From Butyrivibrio fibrisolvens (GTDB taxonomy: Bacteria; Bacillota; Clostridia; Lachnospirales; Lachnospiraceae), in contig NZ_CP065801.1 in assembly GCF_023206215.1 (NCBI RefSeq), positions 248,001 to 312,000 on the forward strand: a DNA stretch of 64,000 bases, written 5' to 3'. The notes under the pieces were generated by a model. The model was not told the DNA's origin. It worked only from the letters and a program-made list of their open reading frames with translations, and made no database searches. A program made the position numbers and the translations under genes. The first letter of the stretch is position 1; each line of letters begins with the position of its first letter. Positions 59,922 to 64,000 of the stretch are shown piece after piece.

Positions 59922-60855
59922 TAATTACTGCTTTCAGAGTTTCAGATGACTTCAGTAATGCCTCTTTTTCCTGCTCACTAAGTCTGATCGGCACAGAACC
60001 TTCAACTCCACCTCTTCCGATAATTACAGGCATGCTGAGCGCCACTCCATCAATACCGTTTTCACCATGCTGCATGCTCGATATAGGCAGAACTGATTTT
60101 TCATCACGTATTATAGCCTCACAGATACGTCTTACACTCATGGCAATTCCATAATAGGTCGCGCCTTTTTTCTCAATGATCTCATAGGCACTGTTCTTAA
60201 CATTTTCAGCAATCTCTTTCATGGCTTTTTCATGTTCGAAGTGACCTCTCATCTCACAGAAATCATGAATTGGAATCCCCGAGACATTTGCACTGCTCCA
60301 TGCTGCAATCTCACTGTCCCCATGCTCACCTATGATAAACGCATGCACTGAACGGCTGTCCACACTCAGGTGTTCGCCAAGAAGATATTTGAATCTTGCT
60401 GTATCAAGGACCGTTCCTGAGCCAAACACCCTGTTCTCAGGGAAACCGCTGAACTTGACTGCGGCATACGTAAGAATATCAACAGGATTCGCCACGATAA
60501 GAAGTATTCCTTCTTTGTTATACTTTGCAATCTCAGGAATAATAGACTTAAAGATACCTACATTCTTTTTAACGAGATCAAGCCTGGTCTCCCCCGGTTT
60601 CTGTCCCGCACCTGCCGTAACAACTACAACAGCAGCATCGCCTGCATCTTTATAATCACCGGCATATATCTGCATTGGCTTTGCAAAAGGAAGTCCATGG
60701 CTGATATCAAGAGCTTCCCCCTCAGCCTTCTCTTTATTTACATCTATCAGCACCATCTCGGAAAAAAGCCCGCTTTCCATAAGGGCAAATGCTGATGCTG
60801 AACCAACAAATCCACAACCTACTACTGCTACTTTTCTTTCGTTTAATGTTGCCAT
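59908..60855 (-). CDS. ldh: L-lactate dehydrogenase
   Basis: The protein has 315 residues. The NAD motif is VVGCGFVGSASAFAL (Gly13, 15 and 18). Gln85 and Arg91 in AGAGQKPGETRLDL mark lactate rather than malate specificity. NPVDILTY and the catalytic His178 in GEHGDSE are present. It reduces pyruvate to lactate with NADH in the cytoplasm during fermentation, often activated by fructose-1,6-bisphosphate. GGAGG lies upstream of the ATG. Its tail is repeated as a remnant at 48617-48729, and the iron-sulfur gene copy 2 precedes it. Confidence 0.93.
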   Translation of the reverse strand: MATLNERKVAVVGCGFVGSASAFALMESGLFSEMVLIDVNKEKAEGEALDISHGLPFAKPMQIYAGDYKDAGDAAVVVVTAGAGQKPGETRLDLVKKNVGIFKSIIPEIAKYNKEGILLIVANPVDILTYAAVKFSGFPENRVFGSGTVLDTARFKYLLGEHLSVDSRSVHAFIIGEHGDSEIAAWSSANVSGIPIHDFCEMRGHFEHEKAMKEIAENVKNSAYEIIEKKGATYYGIAMSVRRICEAIIRDEKSVLPISSMQHGENGIDGVALSMPVIIGRGGVEGSVPIRLSEQEKEALLKSSETLKAVINESL

Positions 60856-60936
60856 AGTGTGCCTCCTTATCTTTCACTATATTAAGTATAAGCTCTCTTC
60901 CCTGAGGCTTTCGCAAAAAAATGTTTATTGGGAAAT

Positions 60937-61707
60937 TTAATCAATTACCTCACCGTTACGTGAGATAGTTACAACCTGCCAGGGAAGGAACTTTCCACTG
61001 TTCTTTATTGCATTCTCTGCGGCTCTCTGCAGGCCTCCGCAGCATGGAACTTCCATCCTTACTATGGTCACGCCGGCGATATCATTATTTGATATAATTT
61101 CCGTCAGTTTTTCTGTGTAATCTCCCTCATCCAGTTTTGGGCATCCTATCATTGTAACCTTACCCTTCATAAACTCTTCGTGCATGTTTGCATAGGCGTA
61201 TGCTGTGCAGTCAGCTGCTATGAGGAGCTTGGCCCCGTTATAAAAATCCGCCTGTGTTGGAAGTAGTTTTATCTGGCAAGGCCACTGCATCAGTCTTGAG
61301 GGATGTGAGCTCATTCTTGAAATCATGTCCTGACTGGGATCATTGTCTTCCTGATTGCTTCTCTTAAGCGTCATAAATTTTGACCCTGGGCATCCATGTC
61401 CAGCAGCATGTTGTTCCATTTCATTCATCATCTTGTTCTCGCACTGATGCATATCTTTTACCATTCCTTTCTTTTCCTGCGCTTCCTTTACTGCTGCTTC
61501 ATCATAAGCAGGCGCTTCCCTTTCTTCAAAAGAAATCGCTCCCATAGGGCATCCCGGCAAACAGTCCCCAAATCCATCACAGAAGTTCTCTCTTACCAGT
61601 TTTGCTTTTCCATTCACAATATCAATAGCCCCTTCGTGGCATGCACTGGCACAAATACCACAGCCATTGCACTTTTCTTCGTCGATCTTTATTATCTTTC
61701 TTACCAT
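60937..61707 (-). CDS. Ferredoxin-like iron-sulfur protein with C-terminal domain, copy 2
   Basis: The protein has 256 residues and differs from copy 1 (48749-49519) at about eight positions, including KGLDKD to KGMVKD and WHVV to WQVV. The cluster motifs are identical: Cys13, 16, 19, 23 and then 43, 49, 53, with Phe46. It is followed directly by ldh, suggesting a fermentative redox context. The upstream palindrome AACAA-GTATG-TTGTT is also kept, but the divergent Crp/Fnr gene is not. Confidence 0.85.
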   Translation of the reverse strand: MVRKIIKIDEEKCNGCGICASACHEGAIDIVNGKAKLVRENFCDGFGDCLPGCPMGAISFEEREAPAYDEAAVKEAQEKKGMVKDMHQCENKMMNEMEQHAAGHGCPGSKFMTLKRSNQEDNDPSQDMISRMSSHPSRLMQWPCQIKLLPTQADFYNGAKLLIAADCTAYAYANMHEEFMKGKVTMIGCPKLDEGDYTEKLTEIISNNDIAGVTIVRMEVPCCGGLQRAAENAIKNSGKFLPWQVVTISRNGEVID

Positions 61708-61772
61708 CTTTAAACCTCTCTGTTCTTTGCTTTATCCTTGTTCTGATGGTGTCAGTATAATATACTATCCTC

Positions 61773-61787
61773 AACAAGTATGTTGTT
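61773..61787. promoter_or_regulatory. Duplicated Crp/Fnr-like box upstream of copy 2
   Basis: The same AACAA-GTATG-TTGTT palindrome as at 49585-49599 lies 66 bases upstream of the iron-sulfur gene. Its conservation without the adjacent regulator suggests it serves this gene, possibly through the regulator encoded at 49626. Confidence 0.5.
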
Positions 61788-61813
61788 TAAACCACATTTT
61801 GGAGAAATTATTT

Positions 61814-61852
61814 AAAAAAATCGGGTAACCACGCCAGAAACGCAGCTACCCG
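61814..61852 (-). terminator. Terminator of the 61-residue protein operon, copy 2
   Basis: CGGGTA and TACCCG are the outer arms on the minus strand, with an imperfect inner stem, followed by T7. Confidence 0.8.
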
Positions 61853-61887
61853 CCATCTCAAAAATCTTTATCAATATATACTTCTCT

Positions 61888-62100
61888 TCAGAGTATCCGT
61901 CCGGTATATGATTTTGCCGGATTATCTTTTCTCTCAAGCGGTTCCCTGATTGGTTCTCCTGCCTCAGAATATCCCAATATCAGGCCTCCGGTTATCGTTT
62001 CATCTTCCCTAAGACCATACTTATACATGAAGTTCCGCACAGCCTCATTTTCATCGAGCCAGTGGAGCTGGTTGATCTTTCTCATACTCCTACCGGCCAC
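61888..62100 (-). pseudogene. Nitroreductase C-terminal fragment
   Basis: The 70-codon frame reads NEAVRNFMYKYGLREDETIT then GGLILGYSEAGEPIREPLER and KDNPAKSYTG. The G-x-x-LGY-x-x-G-x-P and basic tail are those of the C-terminus of nitroreductase-like flavoproteins. The FMN-binding part is absent. It overlaps the 61-residue gene by 19 bases. Confidence 0.55.
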
Positions 62101-62267
62101 TCAGAGCCAACATCTAAATCATTCTCCGTAAGCCAGTCATCTTCAACTGTCACAAACTTCTCATTTCCAGCATTATCCACAAGAGTAACTGATACCTTAG
62201 GTTTCTGTCCTGGCTGTAATTCCTCGCAGCCATAATCTCCATCAAATATCCGCTTTATCTTCCACAT
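62082..62267 (-). CDS. Conserved 61-residue protein, copy 2
   Basis: The protein starts MWKIKRIFDGDYGCEELQPG and ends LTENDLDVGSEWPVGV. It differs from copy 1 at 47026-47211 at about nine positions, mostly conservative, which suggests selection keeps it. It is preceded by the DUF523 remnant, as in copy 1, and overlaps a nitroreductase fragment downstream. Its function is unknown. Confidence 0.65.
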   Translation of the reverse strand: MWKIKRIFDGDYGCEELQPGQKPKVSVTLVDNAGNEKFVTVEDDWLTENDLDVGSEWPVGV

Positions 62268-62272
62268 AAGCC

Positions 62273-62339
62273 TCAGTCCAAATCCTCCACATCAATCATC
62301 TTTATTGAAGTTTCACTAACCATCTGCGCAAATACTCTT
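62273..62339 (-). pseudogene. DUF523 C-terminal remnant
   Basis: These bases match the last about 22 codons of the intact DUF523 gene at 47217-47636, including the stop and the five-base gap to the next start. The match ends near 62339. The upstream about 350 bases of the gene are gone. Confidence 0.85.
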
Positions 62340-62372
62340 TTACCATCTGTAATTTTCCTATGTCTATAGGCC

Positions 62373-62609
62373 TTATAGCGACTTAGTAAGTCTATAGTCG
62401 CAGCAATCGTCACCTTCCGCTACTGATTTTGTCCTCTTATAATTAACTCCTCTAAAGCCGTTCATGTATTCTTTATCCATACAGCAGATCATCTGGACAG
62501 CTTCCGGAGTACCAAGTTCTAAAGCCTTATCATAAAGAGGGCAGCTTACTACATCCATAAAGCACTTTTCTTTAGTAATTTCAAGATTTTTTATAAAAGC
62601 GTTAATCAT
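62373..62609 (-). pseudogene. ATC hydrolase-like C-terminal fragment
   Basis: The 78-codon frame has CFMDVVSCPLYDKALELGTP, EAVQMICCMDKEYMNGFRGV and ends RTKSVAEGDDCCDYRLTKSL. These are the C-terminal blocks of L-2-amino-thiazoline-4-carboxylic acid hydrolases (CPL-x-D, C-x-x-D and G-D-x-CCDY). The N-terminal two thirds are missing, and the ATG directly abuts the hydrolase stop. Confidence 0.65.
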
Positions 62610-63655
62610 TTATTTTGTCTTATTATCAATAAAGGCAATCACTCGATCAAAAGCTTCTTTGGCAGTCGAATCCACTCGTTCAGCTGCAACGAAGCAGTGC
62701 TGCTTTTCTTCACCTTTTTCTGCTAAAGGATCTATCAAAACATTTTCTACAGCAACTGCATCTAACTGATCATGCATCACATTCATATCGTGACGATACT
62801 CACTTCCAAGCATAATAGCTGGAGGATAATCTGCTGTCATATATGGGATGCAGTCATATCGTTCCAACTCACTTTTGCTCAAGAAAATTGATCCTTTGAC
62901 ATAATTTCCAACCAGGATTTTGCACGCAAGTGAAAAATCTTCGTATATGAGAGGAGCATCATCTACAACTATTGCGCTAATCTGCTCTTTTTCAGAACAG
63001 GCTCTATTCCAAGGAGTTTTGCATATTCAGGATTGCTTACCGCAGTTCCTATCTGAGAAACCATGATTGCTCCTGCAGATGATCCCATCAGAACAATTTT
63101 ATCTGTATTCAAATGATACTCTTCACCATGCTCCATGATATATGCAAATGCCTGATTTGCCTGAATCAGAGGATCCGGAAAATGTCCTTCGGGAACCAAC
63201 ACATAATCCACATTTACTATGTTATACCCCTTTGCACAAAGATCATCGATAAGATAAGTCGCTTCACTGGCTGCAAGCGGATCACCCATGTTCTTGCTCC
63301 CTGCAAAAAAGCCTCCACCATGAAAGTAAAACAATGTTGGTCTGTCCGCTTCAAAATCATCATCCGGATAAGTTATATCTAAAAAGCTGTTAGGGTAATC
63401 GCTTCCATAATTGATCTCACTGATAAGATACTGCCCATTTTCCTTTTCCCCATTGACCGGATCATACAAGGGTTCATAAGAATTGAGAGGTTTGCCATTA
63501 ACCATAGCTCCCTTCTGGATAATATCAATGACTATCTGTGTATGTGTGGCAAGATAAAAGGCTCCTCCTACGATACTAAATGCAAAAACTGCAAAAACTA
63601 TCAGCAATATATTTAGCCCTTTATGCTTCTTTTTTGCCTTCTTCAAATCGTCCAT
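62610..63655 (-). pseudogene. Alpha/beta-hydrolase (BD-FAE/HSL-like) broken by a one-base frameshift
   Basis: The first frame (63655 to 62969, 228 codons) has a membrane anchor at about 15-35, the oxyanion motif FYFHGGGFFAGS near 104-112 and the nucleophile elbow GSSAGA near 193-198. It ends in KKSRLAQ. The following sequence continues the protein one base out of frame: KEQISAIVVDDAPLIYEDFS, then the frame at 62610-62882 with DYPPAIMLGSEYRHDMNVMH and the catalytic His in KQHCFVA. One A lost in the A5 run at 62988-62992 explains the break. If it is a real loss, the enzyme is dead. A divergent TetR gene lies upstream. Confidence 0.8.
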
Positions 63656-63700
63656 TTATATCACCTCTTTGACTTTTGAAAACAAACATGTTACTTTATG

Positions 63701-63714
63701 GGTACAATTGTACC
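63701..63714. promoter_or_regulatory. TetR-type operator 1
   Basis: GGTACAATTGTACC is a perfect 14-bp palindrome between the hydrolase and TetR genes. Its GGTACAA half-site recurs in operator 2. Confidence 0.7.
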
Positions 63715-63750
63715 TCATGTTTTCATTCGGTCAATATCCCAATAAAAAAA

Positions 63751-63775
63751 GGTACAAAGGAGGACTATTTGTACC
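63751..63775. promoter_or_regulatory. TetR-type operator 2 overlapping the ribosome-binding site
   Basis: GGTACAAA and TTTGTACC are perfect inverted arms around GGAGGACTA. The Shine-Dalgarno GGAGG lies in the loop and the ATG begins one base after the palindrome. Binding would block the gene, and in RNA the hairpin could also limit translation. Confidence 0.7.
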
Positions 63776-64000
63776 ATGAAAGAATCAACCAAATATGTTA
63801 TGGATAAAATCACCTTTTCCCTCATTGAGCTAATGAGGAAAACACCTCTAGGCAATATATCCATTTGTGCCATCATAGAAAATGCAGAGGTAAGCCGTAA
63901 CTCATTTTACCGCCATTTTCAGGATAAAGATGATATACTCCGATATTACATTTCTTCAGAAACAGAACAGTGGCTGGAACAAACAGGTATAAATTATCTG
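63776..64000 (+). CDS. TetR-family regulator, N-terminal part
   Basis: The gene runs off the window after 75 codons. The HTH domain is seen: KYVMDKITFSLIELMRKTPL, GNISICAIIENAEVSRNSFY and RHFQDKDDILRYYISSETEQ, with the recognition helix around VSRNSFYRHF, as in the TetR family. Two matching palindromes lie in the gap to the divergent hydrolase, so it likely represses both itself and the hydrolase. Confidence 0.9.
   Translation, partial: MKESTKYVMDKITFSLIELMRKTPLGNISICAIIENAEVSRNSFYRHFQDKDDILRYYISSETEQWLEQTGINYL

Noticed and set aside
24600..63700. Integron cassette array
   Set aside because: The many single genes on one strand are suggestive, but no integrase gene and no attC-like sites between genes were seen.
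1..64000. tRNA or rRNA genes
   Set aside because: No stretch with a recognisable cloverleaf or conserved rRNA sequence was seen, although short genes could be missed by eye.

Overview
The window looks like a chromosomal segment of a low-G+C Gram-positive anaerobe of the Lachnospiraceae, most likely near Butyrivibrio/Pseudobutyrivibrio. This is inferred from the A+T-rich, AGGAGG-type gene starts, the very large secreted multidomain pectin enzyme, and the flavin, ferredoxin and lactate dehydrogenase genes; no rRNA or tRNA gene is present to confirm it.

Region 1 (1-9.9 kb) holds the start of a membrane sensor, a lipoprotein with a dead-looking SGNH hydrolase fold, a heterodimeric ABC exporter, a SAM methyltransferase, a YoaK-type membrane protein and two Hsp20 chaperones. 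Region 2 (9.9-21 kb) is dominated by one 2,760-residue surface protein that joins a rhamnogalacturonan acetylesterase (SGNH) domain and a PL11-type rhamnogalacturonan lyase domain to four similar binding modules. It is followed, divergently, by a class B DnaJ and an acyltransferase. Hsp20 and DnaJ share a new-looking palindromic operator, so they probably form one stress regulon. Region 3 (21-24.6 kb) has a MATE pump between two paralogous small membrane proteins, and a tandem structured repeat.

Region 4 (24.6-63.7 kb) is an accessory stretch where almost every gene is on the minus strand. It holds acetyltransferases, metallo-beta-lactamases, NUDIX, HD and flavin proteins, immunity-like proteins, small regulators, an AAA/DUF4143 ATPase, an AlkZ-EVE fusion, a FluC fluoride channel, a Crp/Fnr regulator with an iron-sulfur protein, and one IS110-type insertion sequence. 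About twenty gene fragments lie between the intact genes, most of them C-terminal ends. Two sets of segmental duplications (27.1-30.4 kb with 57.1-59.6 kb; 47.0-49.6 kb with 59.9-62.3 kb) have decayed in a complementary way: for several genes one copy is intact and the other is a remnant.

The most interesting non-coding signals are four 16-bp palindromes at an exact 32-bp period upstream of the AAA/DUF4143 gene; a roughly 95-bp repeat with paired-base covariation that ends in the ribosome-binding site of the next gene; a perfect 14-bp hairpin that hides the Shine-Dalgarno sequence downstream of dnaJ; a MerR-type 19-bp-spacer promoter; TetR-type operators; and the IS110 leader that may encode a bridge RNA. 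All calls come from reading the sequence; no database search was run.
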